Assembly (NCBI GenBank): GCA_034086985.1
Contig: JAXDZG010000023.1
Span: 1-64,000 of the forward strand
DNA length: 64,000 bases
Direction: 5' to 3'
Source: Phascolarctobacterium_A sp034086985
GTDB taxonomy: Bacteria > Bacillota > Negativicutes > Acidaminococcales > Acidaminococcaceae
In this document: one piece after another, positions 1 through 8,748 of the stretch
Layout: each line of letters begins with the position of its first letter
Numbering within the stretch: the stretch's first letter is position 1
Notes under the pieces: model-generated
What the model was told of the DNA's origin: nothing
What the model saw: the letters and a program-made list of their open reading frames with translations, nothing else
Database searches by the model: none
Position numbers and translations under genes: made by a program

Positions 1-261
1 GTCAGCATGGCCCGGGCAGTCAACGTGTGCATAGTGACGGGTTTCGGTTTGATATTCAACGTGTGCGGTGTTGATGGTGATGCCGCGTTCACGTTCTTCC
101 GGAGCTTTATCGATCATGGAGTAGTCCATGAATTCTGCGCCACCGCGTTCAGCCAGAACCTTGGTGATAGCAGCGGTCAGGGTGGTCTTGCCATGGTCAA
201 CGTGACCGATGGTGCCGATATTCAGATGGGGTTTAGTTCTTTCATATTTAGCTTTTGCCAT
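1..261 (-). CDS. tuf: Elongation factor Tu, N-terminal part (cut by window edge)
   Basis: The first 87 codons of EF-Tu, the GTPase that delivers aminoacyl-tRNA to the ribosome. The product begins MAKAKYERTKPHLNIGTIGH and carries the P-loop GHVDHGKTT, the switch I segment with RGITI and the start of the DCPGHADY G3 motif. The ATG at 259-261 has an AAGGAGG ribosome binding site at 271-277. It is the last gene of the str operon, 39 bp behind fusA, and runs off the left edge, so its C-terminus is not seen. Confidence 0.97.
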   Translation of the reverse strand, partial: MAKAKYERTKPHLNIGTIGHVDHGKTTLTAAITKVLAERGGAEFMDYSMIDKAPEERERGITINTAHVEYQTETRHYAHVDCPGHAD

Positions 262-300
262 TGTGAATTTCCTCCTTAAGGTTGTTTCTTAAAACTAGGC

Positions 301-2403
301 TTAGTTGGTGCCTTTGTTTTTAGCAATGATTGCTTCAGCAATGTTCTTGGGAACGTCTTCGTAGTGGTCAACTTCCATAGAGTAGTTGCCACGACCTTGA
401 GTCTTGCTGCGCAGGTCGGTTGCATAACCGAACATTTCAGCCAGCGGAACGAATGCATGAATTACTTGTGCACCGTTGCGAGCTTCCATACCTTCGATGC
501 GACCACGACGAGAGTTTACGTCGCCGATTACATCGCCCATGTACTCTTCAGGAACAGTGATTTCTACTTTCATGTAGGGTTCCAGGATAACCGGGTTAGC
601 CTTTTCAGCACCACTTCTGAAGCCCATGGAGCCGGCAATCTTAAATGCCATTTCAGAAGAGTCGACTTCGTGGTAAGAACCGTCGTATACAGCTACAGCG
701 ATGTCAACCATGGGATAGCCAGCAACTACGCCGTTTTCCATAGCTTCCTTAACGCCTGCTTCGATGGGAGCGATGTATTCCTTAGGAATAGCGCCGCCGA
801 CAACCTTGTTCTCGAACAGGAAGCCTTCGCCAGGTTCACGCGGGGTGATTTCCAACCAGCAGTGACCGTATTGGCCTTTACCGCCGGACTGACGAACAAA
901 TTTACCTTCAGCTTTAACAGCCTTGCGGATGGTTTCGCGGTAAGCAACCTGCGGGTTACCAACAGTGCAGCCTACTTTGAATTCACGCAGCAGACGGTCA
1001 ACAATGATGTCCAGGTGAAGCTCGCCCATACCGGAAATAATGGTTTGAGAGGTTTCAGGATCAGTGTGAACGCGGAAGGTGGGGTCTTCTTCAGCAAGTT
1101 TTTGTAAAGCAATACCCATTTTTTCTTGGTCTGCTTTAGTTTTAGGTTCAACTGCAACGGAGATAACGGGTTCGGGGAACACCATGGATTCCAGGATGAT
1201 CTCGTTCTTTTCGTCGCAGAGGGTATCACCAGTGGTGGTGTCCTTCAGGCCTACAGCTGCTGCGATATCACCGGAGTAAACCATTTCGATTTCTTCACGG
1301 TGGTTAGCATGCATTTGCAGGATACGACCGATACGCTCGCGTTTACCCTTGCTGGAGTTATATACATAAGAACCAGAGGTCAGGGTACCGGAGTATACGC
1401 GGAAGAATGCCAGCTTACCAACGAAGGGGTCGGTAGCAATCTTGAAGGCCAGTGCAGCGAACGGAGCTTCGTCGGAGGACGGACGCTCGTCTTCTTCACC
1501 GGTTTCAGGATTTACACCTTTGATATTGGGGATATCAGTAGGAGCGGGCATGAATTGGATTACAGCGTCCAGCATGGGTTGAACGCCTTTGTTCTTGTAG
1601 GAAGAGCCACAGCATACGGGGGTCATCTTGCAAGCGATGGTTGCTTTGCGGATGCCGGCAACGATTTCTTCCTCGGTCAGCTCTTCGCCTTCCAAGTATT
1701 TCATCATCAGCTCGTCATCGCCTTCAGCAACTGCTTCAACCAGAGCCGCACGATATTCTTCAGCTTTTTCCTTCATATCTTCAGGAATTTCGATGAATTC
1801 TTCTTCTTTACCCAGCTTATCGTCATAAACGATTGCTCTCATTTTGATGAGGTCTACCATGCCTTCGAAGGTGTCTTCGTAGCCGATAGGCAGTTGAATG
1901 GGCACAGCGTTAGCATTCAGACGGGTTTTCATCATATCAACTACGCGATAGAAGTCAGCGCCGGTGATATCCATTTTGTTTACATATGCCATACGAGGTA
2001 CGTTGTATTTGTCAGCCTGACGCCATACGGTTTCAGATTGAGGTTCAACGCCGCCCTTAGCACAGAAAACTGCAACGGAGCCGTCCAGAACACGCAGGGA
2101 ACGTTCAACCTCTACAGTGAAGTCAACGTGGCCCGGAGTGTCGATGATGTTGATACGATGTTTATCAAATTGTTTCTCAGAGCCTTCCCAGTAGCAGGTG
2201 GTTGCAGCAGAGGTGATGGTAATACCACGCTCTTGCTCTTGAACCATCCAGTCCATGGTAGCAGCGCCTTCATGAGTTTCACCGATCTTGTGTACTCTGC
2301 CGGTATAGAACAGAATACGTTCGGTAGTAGTGGTTTTACCAGCATCGATGTGAGCCATGATGCCGATATTTCTAGTTCTCTCAAGCGGAATTAATCTGCC
2401 CAC
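301..2403 (-). CDS. fusA: Elongation factor G
   Basis: A 700-residue EF-G, the translocase GTPase. It has the G1 motif AHIDAGKTTTTERIL near residues 17-31, RGITITSAA in switch I, DTPGH (G3), NKMD (G4), and domains II-V to the C-terminus, matching the usual family length. The start is GTG at 2403, with GAGGAGGA just upstream; the sequence then reads MGRLIPLERTRNIGIMAHID as expected for the family. It lies between rpsG and tuf in the conserved str order. Confidence 0.98.
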   Translation of the reverse strand: MGRLIPLERTRNIGIMAHIDAGKTTTTERILFYTGRVHKIGETHEGAATMDWMVQEQERGITITSAATTCYWEGSEKQFDKHRINIIDTPGHVDFTVEVERSLRVLDGSVAVFCAKGGVEPQSETVWRQADKYNVPRMAYVNKMDITGADFYRVVDMMKTRLNANAVPIQLPIGYEDTFEGMVDLIKMRAIVYDDKLGKEEEFIEIPEDMKEKAEEYRAALVEAVAEGDDELMMKYLEGEELTEEEIVAGIRKATIACKMTPVCCGSSYKNKGVQPMLDAVIQFMPAPTDIPNIKGVNPETGEEDERPSSDEAPFAALAFKIATDPFVGKLAFFRVYSGTLTSGSYVYNSSKGKRERIGRILQMHANHREEIEMVYSGDIAAAVGLKDTTTGDTLCDEKNEIILESMVFPEPVISVAVEPKTKADQEKMGIALQKLAEEDPTFRVHTDPETSQTIISGMGELHLDIIVDRLLREFKVGCTVGNPQVAYRETIRKAVKAEGKFVRQSGGKGQYGHCWLEITPREPGEGFLFENKVVGGAIPKEYIAPIEAGVKEAMENGVVAGYPMVDIAVAVYDGSYHEVDSSEMAFKIAGSMGFRSGAEKANPVILEPYMKVEITVPEEYMGDVIGDVNSRRGRIEGMEARNGAQVIHAFVPLAEMFGYATDLRSKTQGRGNYSMEVDHYEDVPKNIAEAIIAKNKGTN

Positions 2404-2438
2404 TTCTTAATCCTCCTCAAAATGTCTGAGTCAGGCCA

Positions 2439-2909
2439 TTACCAGCGGTAATGAGCAAATGCTTTGTTTGCTTCTGCCATCTTGTGGGTATCTTCACGTT
2501 TTTTAACAGCTGCGCCGGTGCCATTGGAAGCATCCATGATTTCACCAGCTACGCGCTCGTACATGGTTCTTTCACCACGCAGGCGAGAGTAGTTTACCAG
2601 CCAACGAATACCCAGGGTGGTTTTACGATCAGCGCGAACTTCAACCGGAACTTGGTAGTTAGCACCGCCAACACGGCGAGCACGTACTTCCAACAGCGGC
2701 ATTACGTTTTGCATTGCTGCATCGAAAACTTCCAGAGGATCTTTACCAGTTTTTGCACGAACCAGGTCGAATGCATCGTATACAATACGTTCTGCAACGC
2801 CTTTTTTACCGTCGAGCATGATTTTATTAATGAAACGAGTTAACAGTTTAGAACCGTACACCGGATCCGGCAGTACGTCTCTTTTGGTTACAGGGCCTTT
2901 TCTCGGCAT
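2439..2909 (-). CDS. rpsG: 30S ribosomal protein S7
   Basis: A 156-residue uS7, which nucleates assembly of the 30S head by binding the 3' domain of 16S rRNA. It starts MPRKGPVTKRDVLPDP and contains the conserved GGANYQVPVEV segment and the C-terminal KREDTHKMAEANKAFAHYRW-type ending. Length is standard. It follows rpsL and precedes fusA, as in most bacterial str operons. Confidence 0.98.
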   Translation of the reverse strand: MPRKGPVTKRDVLPDPVYGSKLLTRFINKIMLDGKKGVAERIVYDAFDLVRAKTGKDPLEVFDAAMQNVMPLLEVRARRVGGANYQVPVEVRADRKTTLGIRWLVNYSRLRGERTMYERVAGEIMDASNGTGAAVKKREDTHKMAEANKAFAHYRW

Positions 2910-2955
2910 GTGTTTCCCTCCTTAGGATGATATCATTCTTAATGTTTTCTTGAAA

Positions 2956-3336
2956 TTATTTCTTTGCTTTAGCACGTTTTGCGCCGTACTTGGAGCGAGA
3001 TTGGTTGCGGTTAGCAACGCCTGCAGTATCAAGAGCACCGCGAATGATATGGTAACGCACACCAGGAAGGTCCTTGACTCTTCCGCCTCTGATCAGAACA
3101 ACACTGTGTTCTTGAAGATTATGGCCGATACCCGGGATGTAAGCAGTAACTTCGATGCCGTTGGTCAAACGTACACGAGCTACTTTACGCAGAGCAGAGT
3201 TAGGTTTCTTCGGGGTAGTGGTGTAAACACGGGTGCAAACGCCACGCTTTTGCGGACATTCTTTCAATGCCGGTGCAGTAGATTTGCTCTTCAGAACCTC
3301 TCTGCCTTTGCGAACCAATTGGTTAATTGTAGGCAT
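2956..3336 (-). CDS. rpsL: 30S ribosomal protein S12
   Basis: A 126-residue uS12 of the decoding centre. It begins MPTINQLVRKGRE and shows KKPNSALRKVARVRL (the loop containing the Lys altered in streptomycin-resistant strains) and the PGVRYHIIRG loop. The Lys of KPNSA is the wild-type state, so nothing here predicts resistance. It lies 68 bp downstream of the L7Ae-family gene and upstream of rpsG. Confidence 0.98.
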   Translation of the reverse strand: MPTINQLVRKGREVLKSKSTAPALKECPQKRGVCTRVYTTTPKKPNSALRKVARVRLTNGIEVTAYIPGIGHNLQEHSVVLIRGGRVKDLPGVRYHIIRGALDTAGVANRNQSRSKYGAKRAKAKK

Positions 3337-3404
3337 ATCGGCACCTCCTTTCCAAACAATTAGATTTTAATGATTATAAAAACTTGACTATTGCCAAGCC
3401 CTTA

Positions 3405-3656
3405 TCAGGATTTAAGTATTGCAGCAGCTGCGGCTTTTACGTTGATGCTGCAGGCCTTGCCGATTTCCAGCATGCTCTCCGTGGTTACGGTGGGCACATT
3501 GTTTGCTTGGCACAGCTCCAGCAGCTTTCCGGTAACTCTCTCGTCCGCATCACTTGCGATGTAGACCACCTCAGCCACCTGCTTTACTACAGCCTTTTGC
3601 GTTTGCTTCACACCTACGGTGCGTTGCTCGGCTTGCTTTAAAGCATCCAGCGTCAT
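3405..3656 (-). CDS. ybxF: L7Ae-family RNA-binding protein (YbxF type)
   Basis: An 83-residue protein of the L7Ae/L30e/S12e/Gadd45 family. The segment EVVYIASDADERVTGKLLELCQ followed by NVPTVTTESMLEIGKACSI is the typical alpha/beta kink-turn-binding fold. In Bacillus the homologue sits between rpoC and rpsL and is ribosome-associated; here it is the first gene of the str operon and has its own strong promoter. What lies upstream is not rpoC but the 3' end of an exopolysaccharide operon. An AAGGAGG site precedes the ATG. Confidence 0.9.
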   Translation of the reverse strand: MTLDALKQAEQRTVGVKQTQKAVVKQVAEVVYIASDADERVTGKLLELCQANNVPTVTTESMLEIGKACSINVKAAAAAILKS

Positions 3657-3704
3657 TGGATTACCTCCTTAACAGAGCGCATAGCTCTCCCGCGATACCT
3701 GTAT

Positions 3705-3733
3705 ATTGTAACATCTTAAACAATCCATGTCAA
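3705..3733 (-). promoter_or_regulatory. Promoter of the str operon
   Basis: On the minus strand TTGACA (3728-3733) and TACAAT (3705-3710) are separated by exactly 17 bp, a near-consensus sigma-70/sigma-A promoter. It lies about 50 bp ahead of the L7Ae-family ATG. The short leader contains a small GAGAGC...GCTCT-like hairpin before the AAGGAGG site. Confidence 0.85.
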
Positions 3734-3859
3734 CACTTTTGCACAATTTTTTTCAAAAATTTAGGCGCGTCAAAGGCCGTATTAATGCGCGTCTTGTTTT
3801 CCACGCAGCCAAGTGTTTCAATGCCCCTGCAGCGGACATTTCCGCCCGCACAGGACAAC

Positions 3860-4849
3860 CTATAAGCGCCACAGGCTAAAGCGCTGATAGCCATATTTTT
3901 CGGCTATATTGCGCCAAAAGGCCAGTGTCAGCTCATCAGCATACCAAACGGTATGCTTTTTTCCTTTTTCTTCATAATTAAAATATAGCGCACGGCTAGC
4001 ATTGTCCCTAACAGGCCCAGCTTGATATTTTTTTGCCAAGGCTTCGGCCTGATGCTGGGTTAGGCCTGCAGCCTTTTTCTCTTCAGTCCAGTCAAAGCCA
4101 CCATTGGCGAAGGCAATGGTGGGCGTACCTTTAAGCTTTTCCATTTGCTTCAGCGTACGTAAAATAAATTTTTCATTGGCCTTAGGTCCGGGCCCACTGT
4201 GAGACCCATATAAATTGTAGAACATCACTACATATTCTATTTTTTCTGGCAGCAGCTCCGCATAAGCCAGCGTCTTAGGCTCTAGGACTAGGCGCAGCTT
4301 GATCCCATTATTGTCGCAGGCAGCCTTGAGCTCCTTAGCAAATAGGGCAAAGCTTTGCACAAGAGCCTCCTCCTGCCATAAATTTTCATAATCGATTTCC
4401 ACTCCGGCAAAGCCCTTGGCCTTGCACAGATTTACTATGTCTTCAATATGCCTACGCCTTGCTGCTTCCTTATCCAAAAGGCGATGCAGAAGCTGCACAT
4501 CCTTAGGCACAGAGCCCTTGGCAGCTTCCTTATCATTGACAAAGCTCAAGTAAAGACGTTTTGCCGTAAGCTTTTTCTCTTGCTTAAGAGCAGCCAAATC
4601 TAACCTCTCGGGCAAGGTAAGGCGATTATTTTTATCAAAATGCACCGCAAAGGCCACCAAGGCCTGGTCATCCTGATGCCGAGCCTGCTCTAGCCCCTGC
4701 TGCCAATCCCAATAAACCACCCAGCTGGAACGCTCAGGCACCATGGGCGGAGCCTGCTTGGGTATGGCGGCAATGCAGGACCAGGCATAGCCCACACAAG
4801 CCAACAGCACTGCAGCAATTATTTTTTTCTTGTGCTTCACTAAATTCAT
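3860..4849 (-). CDS. GH18-like glycoside hydrolase, membrane-anchored or secreted (exopolysaccharide operon)
   Basis: About 329 residues. The N-terminus MNLVKHKKKIIAAVLLACVG is a signal anchor or signal peptide. The middle holds GFAGVEIDYENL, which matches the DxxDxDxE strand of family-18 hydrolases of the SleL/YaaH type, including the catalytic Glu of DYE. Later segments (LRLVLEP, YVVMFYNLYG, TPTIAFANGGFDW) fit the remaining strands of a TIM barrel. I chose ATG 4849 because GGGAGG lies 6 bp upstream; a GTG at 4879 has its AGGAGT only 2 bp away. It is last in the operon. Partners and position suggest trimming of the polymer in the periplasm, like the hydrolase half of PgaB. The substrate is unknown. 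Confidence 0.75.
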   Translation of the reverse strand: MNLVKHKKKIIAAVLLACVGYAWSCIAAIPKQAPPMVPERSSWVVYWDWQQGLEQARHQDDQALVAFAVHFDKNNRLTLPERLDLAALKQEKKLTAKRLYLSFVNDKEAAKGSVPKDVQLLHRLLDKEAARRRHIEDIVNLCKAKGFAGVEIDYENLWQEEALVQSFALFAKELKAACDNNGIKLRLVLEPKTLAYAELLPEKIEYVVMFYNLYGSHSGPGPKANEKFILRTLKQMEKLKGTPTIAFANGGFDWTEEKKAAGLTQHQAEALAKKYQAGPVRDNASRALYFNYEEKGKKHTVWYADELTLAFWRNIAEKYGYQRFSLWRL

Positions 4850-4894
4850 GCCTGCCTCCCGCCATAAAATAGCCTTCACAACTCCTAAAATTTA

Positions 4895-6826
4895 TCAAAA
4901 GCTATGTACAAAGAAATGCAAAAGCTTCTCCCAATATGCATTCAGAGCATAGAGCACGCCCTCCACACCGTGGAGCTGGCTGTCGTATAAAATTAAGCCT
5001 TCCTCATCGCCCCAGGGCTTATCAATGCGTATGCTATGTCCGAAAAGACTAAACATCAGCACCGGCTCCGGCTTCTTTTCCGTACGATAATCATAGACCA
5101 TGAGCTTTTCAAAGACACCATCATATACATCATCCGCCAAATTGCGCTGACTCCAGTCATAGGCTGTCATGGCGGCCTCCAGAGCAATTTTGCCCTTGCT
5201 GGTTTTGCTCACAGTGATGGGCTCATCAAGCTCCCGTCCGTCCAAAATTAGGCGCAAACTGCTGCCCTTCAAAAACAGCTCCAGGCTACGCTTGCCCGGC
5301 TCACGAATATTGATGGGTGCCACATATTCCTTGCCACCATCCTCCACAGATGTAGCAGGCTGCGCCTCCCTATCCAGCATGCGCTTGGAATAAACCTCCG
5401 CCTGCTCCTTAGTAGGCGCATAGCGAGCAGCTGTTTTTAGGGCAGCCACCTCGGCAGCCTTTTTATCCTCGTCTATGCTGATAGGCTCCTTGCCATCGAA
5501 TTTATTTAAATCCAGCTTCAGGAGCTCCTTGCCGTTTTCTCTTACATATAGGTAATTACCACTCAGCTTTACAGCCAAGGGCTCGCTTAAAGCCTCGTCA
5601 GCACGCAGATAAATGGCTTGGGTGCCATATTTATTGCCAGTGAGCTCAACTTTAAGGTGTACATCCGCAGCACTGCGCATGCTTTTTAAAAACAGGCGAC
5701 CATTGGTGTCAGGATCAGTAGTAATAATAATTTTTTCATTCTTAAACTCAGCTTGACCAGCCTGTTGCTGCCACTTAGCAGCCTCCTCGGCCTTACCACG
5801 CACAAATTTGACGGGCTGGTCTTGGTCATGAGCAATACGCATAAGCACATGATTGGCATACCAATAGGACTGGGGCTGCATGCGAGTCAAATCATAAATA
5901 CTGCTCTCGCGGCTATTCCAGCTATATCCCTCACGGTTGAAATTCATCTTGAAAAGCTCGGTAATCCATTTTTCATTGACTGCGCTGACCTCACGATTAT
6001 TACCAAAGGTACCGGTATTGGAGTGCATCAAAATATACGCACCGGGCACATAACCAATTTCTTTAGTATAAACATCACGCAGCTTTTCATAATCATAGCT
6101 GATGCGGTCCTGCATCATATCATAGCTTTCCTTGGGAAAATCCTTTTCATCACGCAGATAATCCATCAAATAATGATTATATTTGCGCCCCATATAGGGT
6201 GCTACCAACACATGCTTCAAGGGAGTGAGCTCGCCTAAATAATTGCCATAGCGGTCAAAGCAATTGATAAAGGCCAAGCGATAGCCATTGGTGCCCAGCT
6301 CCCAAAAGCTGTTCCCCTCCAAATCCTTCAGCTCTCTGGGCATCAAAAATTTCGTATCCTTCAGCTCAAATTTTTCTGCATAGGTCAAGGCCGTACCCTT
6401 ATAGTTTAAATCCTCCAATATTTTTTGCGCAAAAATAGCCGTATCGCGCCTGCCATCCTCGAATGTCAAAAACAGAGCTTTTTCCGGCAGAGCTCTACCT
6501 TGGGCATAATATTGCTCAATATCCTTTTGCGTAATGGTTTCATAGCCATTTTGCTTAAGTGCCTCTAAGTGCTCCATGAGCATATCTTTGGCAATCAAGG
6601 TATCGGTACCCGTGCGCGCTACGCCAAAATAGGACAGAGCCACAAAGCCCTTGTCCTCGCTTACAGGCACATCCTTGCGCTCCTGATAGGGAACATAATG
6701 CTTGAAGGTGAATAAGGCCATGGCCAATAGATAGCCCAAGCCCAGCAGAATGGCAAATTCCAGTATTACTCGCAGAAATTTGCGCCGATTTTTCTTTTTT
6801 GTAAATTGTTCGTCGCCAAAATCCAT
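4895..6826 (-). CDS. Degenerate NodB-type deacetylase with lectin-like C-terminus
   Basis: A 643-residue membrane-anchored protein with one transmembrane helix at about 20-42. Residues ~60-280 follow the PgaB-like polysaccharide deacetylase plan (LSYFGVA, then a GYETIT segment), but the catalytic motif reads TFEDG (121-125) instead of TFDDG, and the His-x3-His metal motif is replaced by GTNGYRL (178-184). Two metal-binding His are therefore missing, and enzyme activity is unlikely. The C-terminal ~200 residues contain two jelly-roll-like repeats (LFLKGSSLRLILDGRELDEP; YDGVFEKLMVYDY) resembling ConA/LamG lectin folds. Inference: a polymer-binding or scaffold subunit. It starts 12 bp after the GT2 gene. 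Confidence 0.7.
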   Translation of the reverse strand: MDFGDEQFTKKKNRRKFLRVILEFAILLGLGYLLAMALFTFKHYVPYQERKDVPVSEDKGFVALSYFGVARTGTDTLIAKDMLMEHLEALKQNGYETITQKDIEQYYAQGRALPEKALFLTFEDGRRDTAIFAQKILEDLNYKGTALTYAEKFELKDTKFLMPRELKDLEGNSFWELGTNGYRLAFINCFDRYGNYLGELTPLKHVLVAPYMGRKYNHYLMDYLRDEKDFPKESYDMMQDRISYDYEKLRDVYTKEIGYVPGAYILMHSNTGTFGNNREVSAVNEKWITELFKMNFNREGYSWNSRESSIYDLTRMQPQSYWYANHVLMRIAHDQDQPVKFVRGKAEEAAKWQQQAGQAEFKNEKIIITTDPDTNGRLFLKSMRSAADVHLKVELTGNKYGTQAIYLRADEALSEPLAVKLSGNYLYVRENGKELLKLDLNKFDGKEPISIDEDKKAAEVAALKTAARYAPTKEQAEVYSKRMLDREAQPATSVEDGGKEYVAPINIREPGKRSLELFLKGSSLRLILDGRELDEPITVSKTSKGKIALEAAMTAYDWSQRNLADDVYDGVFEKLMVYDYRTEKKPEPVLMFSLFGHSIRIDKPWGDEEGLILYDSQLHGVEGVLYALNAYWEKLLHFFVHSF

Positions 6827-6838
6827 ACTTGTTTAGCC

Positions 6839-8716
6839 TCACTTCTTCTGCTCAGCTTTATCTTTAGCATCTTTATCATTGCTGGCTTGCTCAGCCTTTT
6901 TTGTCTGCGTAGCGTCCTTTTTCGCCTTATCCTTTTCCGCTTCCTTCACATCAGCGGGAGTGGGACGGGTGCCCCAATTGGACTTCCAAAAGGTTACCCA
7001 AGCAATGGGCATCTGCCACAGCAGCACCGCCTCATAATAGAAGCAAAACCACATGCCGTACCACCAGGTAGTACTTTTGCGCAAAAGCTTTTGAGCAAAG
7101 CTCATCATCAAGCTCATGAGCAGCATGCCCAGAATAAAGGTCCAAGGGAAAACTCGGTAAGCCAAGGGAACATATACTAAATTATATAAAACGATTACAG
7201 GAGCCACAATCGGTACCATGACGCCCATATAAAAGCACAGGGACATAAAGGGCTCTTTTTTCCACATAAATTTCGAAGCATTGATGGACTCACGCAGCCA
7301 GGAACGCTTCCAGCGCATCTGCTGCTTCAAAAATACCTCATAAGAATTGGGCACAATGGTAGCGCAGATAGCAGTATCCTGATAGCTAGTGCGATGCTTA
7401 CGCAAAATAAAATTGGTCATACTGCGGTCGTCACCAAAGGTAGCCCGCTGGCCCAAGAATTTTTGGTTCAGCCAAGCGTCCATGTTTTCCATGACTAAAT
7501 CCTTACGATAGCAGGACAATGGTCCAGAAAGACAGGTTACAGCATCAAAATAAGCCTCCGCAGCCTTCATAACGCGGAAGGAAATATAGTAGCGCACAGC
7601 CTGCATTTTAGTCAGGCCATTGGTATAGGTATTGGCCACGTCCGTGCGACCGGACACGCCACCCATATCCTTATCCTTAAAGGGCTGCACTAAATTAATA
7701 ATAGCGAAGGGATTAAGGAAGCTGTCGCTGTCTACGAAAACAAGCAAATCATGCTTGGCCATTTTCGCACCCACGGCCATAGCCTCACGCTTGCCCGCAT
7801 TCTTAGGCTGCACATAATAGCGCAGCCTGGCTGCCACATTATAGCGAGCTTCCTTTTCGATAAGCTCATCTATAGTCTCTTTAATCACCTGCACCGAATT
7901 ATCCGTAGAATGGTCATCGATAACGATAACCTCTAAATTATCTATGGGATAATCCTGATTGAGGCAGCTGATAATAGTGCGCCTAATCCATGTTTCCTCA
8001 TTAAAGCAAGGAATAATAACGGTCACAGGCGGTGTATAATGCTTATCAATAGGCACAGGCCGATAAAAGGACGCAAAAAGGTAGCGAGACAGCAGAAAAA
8101 TCGCTGCCACGATGCTGTATAAATATAGCCACTTATTAAATTTAAAATAGAGCACACTTTCTGTGCGCATCATAATAATCAAAAAGATGACCACAGCCAT
8201 AAAAAAGGCTGCCGCCGGCAGGGTATACCGATTGCGCTTGCGGGTAATATATTGAGCAAGGGTTTCCTCAAACTCAACGCCAAAGCATTTATTGCCCTTT
8301 TCATCCTGGAATTCCCGCACCACTGTACCGTGCAGCTTCACCTTGGACTCATAGCCCTCAGGCATGGTGCCGGGAGTAATTTCAAAATTCAAGCCCAGCA
8401 CATCGCCAACTGCTATCCTATTGCCCTCCCCTTGATTAAAGCCCAGCAAAAGACCGGAGCTGGAAATATTCAGCACATGGCCCTTTAAGCTTTTCAAGCT
8501 CTTGCGAAAGGGCATGGAAACATCCACGGGATAATCCACAACAAAGCGCACGCCCTGATGATTGCCTTCAATATTCTTTTTTGAACGCTCTACCACATCA
8601 TTCTCATTGAAGCCGCGCCTGTCGCTATTGCTGCGCACGCCCTCAGCATCGGGCACATGACTCAGCAAACGCCGGTCAGGCTGCTCCTCCACGAGAATAT
8701 CCTTTTCAACAGTCAT
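6839..8716 (-). CDS. PilZ-fused, hyaluronan-synthase-like family-2 glycosyltransferase
   Basis: A 625-residue inner-membrane processive synthase. Residues ~55-160 form a PilZ-like domain with NISSSG (83-88). Two helices (~165-215) lead into the GT2 core: DDHSTD (267-272), DSDS (329-332), SGPLS (397-401), GDDR (428-431), QQMRW (465-469) and WGTR (581-584). The SGPLSxYR, FLG..., GDDRxxTN, KQQxRW and WGTR series is that of class I hyaluronan synthases and NodC. Four or five C-terminal helices form the pore, and the last ~40 residues are a Lys/Ala/Asp-rich tail. The first Arg of the PilZ RxxxR motif is His here (H53xxxR57), so c-di-GMP binding is uncertain. It probably polymerises an amino-sugar-containing glycan. 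Confidence 0.85.
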   Translation of the reverse strand: MTVEKDILVEEQPDRRLLSHVPDAEGVRSNSDRRGFNENDVVERSKKNIEGNHQGVRFVVDYPVDVSMPFRKSLKSLKGHVLNISSSGLLLGFNQGEGNRIAVGDVLGLNFEITPGTMPEGYESKVKLHGTVVREFQDEKGNKCFGVEFEETLAQYITRKRNRYTLPAAAFFMAVVIFLIIMMRTESVLYFKFNKWLYLYSIVAAIFLLSRYLFASFYRPVPIDKHYTPPVTVIIPCFNEETWIRRTIISCLNQDYPIDNLEVIVIDDHSTDNSVQVIKETIDELIEKEARYNVAARLRYYVQPKNAGKREAMAVGAKMAKHDLLVFVDSDSFLNPFAIINLVQPFKDKDMGGVSGRTDVANTYTNGLTKMQAVRYYISFRVMKAAEAYFDAVTCLSGPLSCYRKDLVMENMDAWLNQKFLGQRATFGDDRSMTNFILRKHRTSYQDTAICATIVPNSYEVFLKQQMRWKRSWLRESINASKFMWKKEPFMSLCFYMGVMVPIVAPVIVLYNLVYVPLAYRVFPWTFILGMLLMSLMMSFAQKLLRKSTTWWYGMWFCFYYEAVLLWQMPIAWVTFWKSNWGTRPTPADVKEAEKDKAKKDATQTKKAEQASNDKDAKDKAEQKK

Positions 8717-8748
8717 TTAGCTGCGCTCCTAATAAAGTTTATTGTGAT

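Noticed and set aside
1126..2394. Open frame of 422 codons on the plus strand across fusA
   Set aside because: It is antisense to a fully conserved EF-G gene; its protein is low-complexity Phe/His/Asn-rich and has no ribosome binding site.
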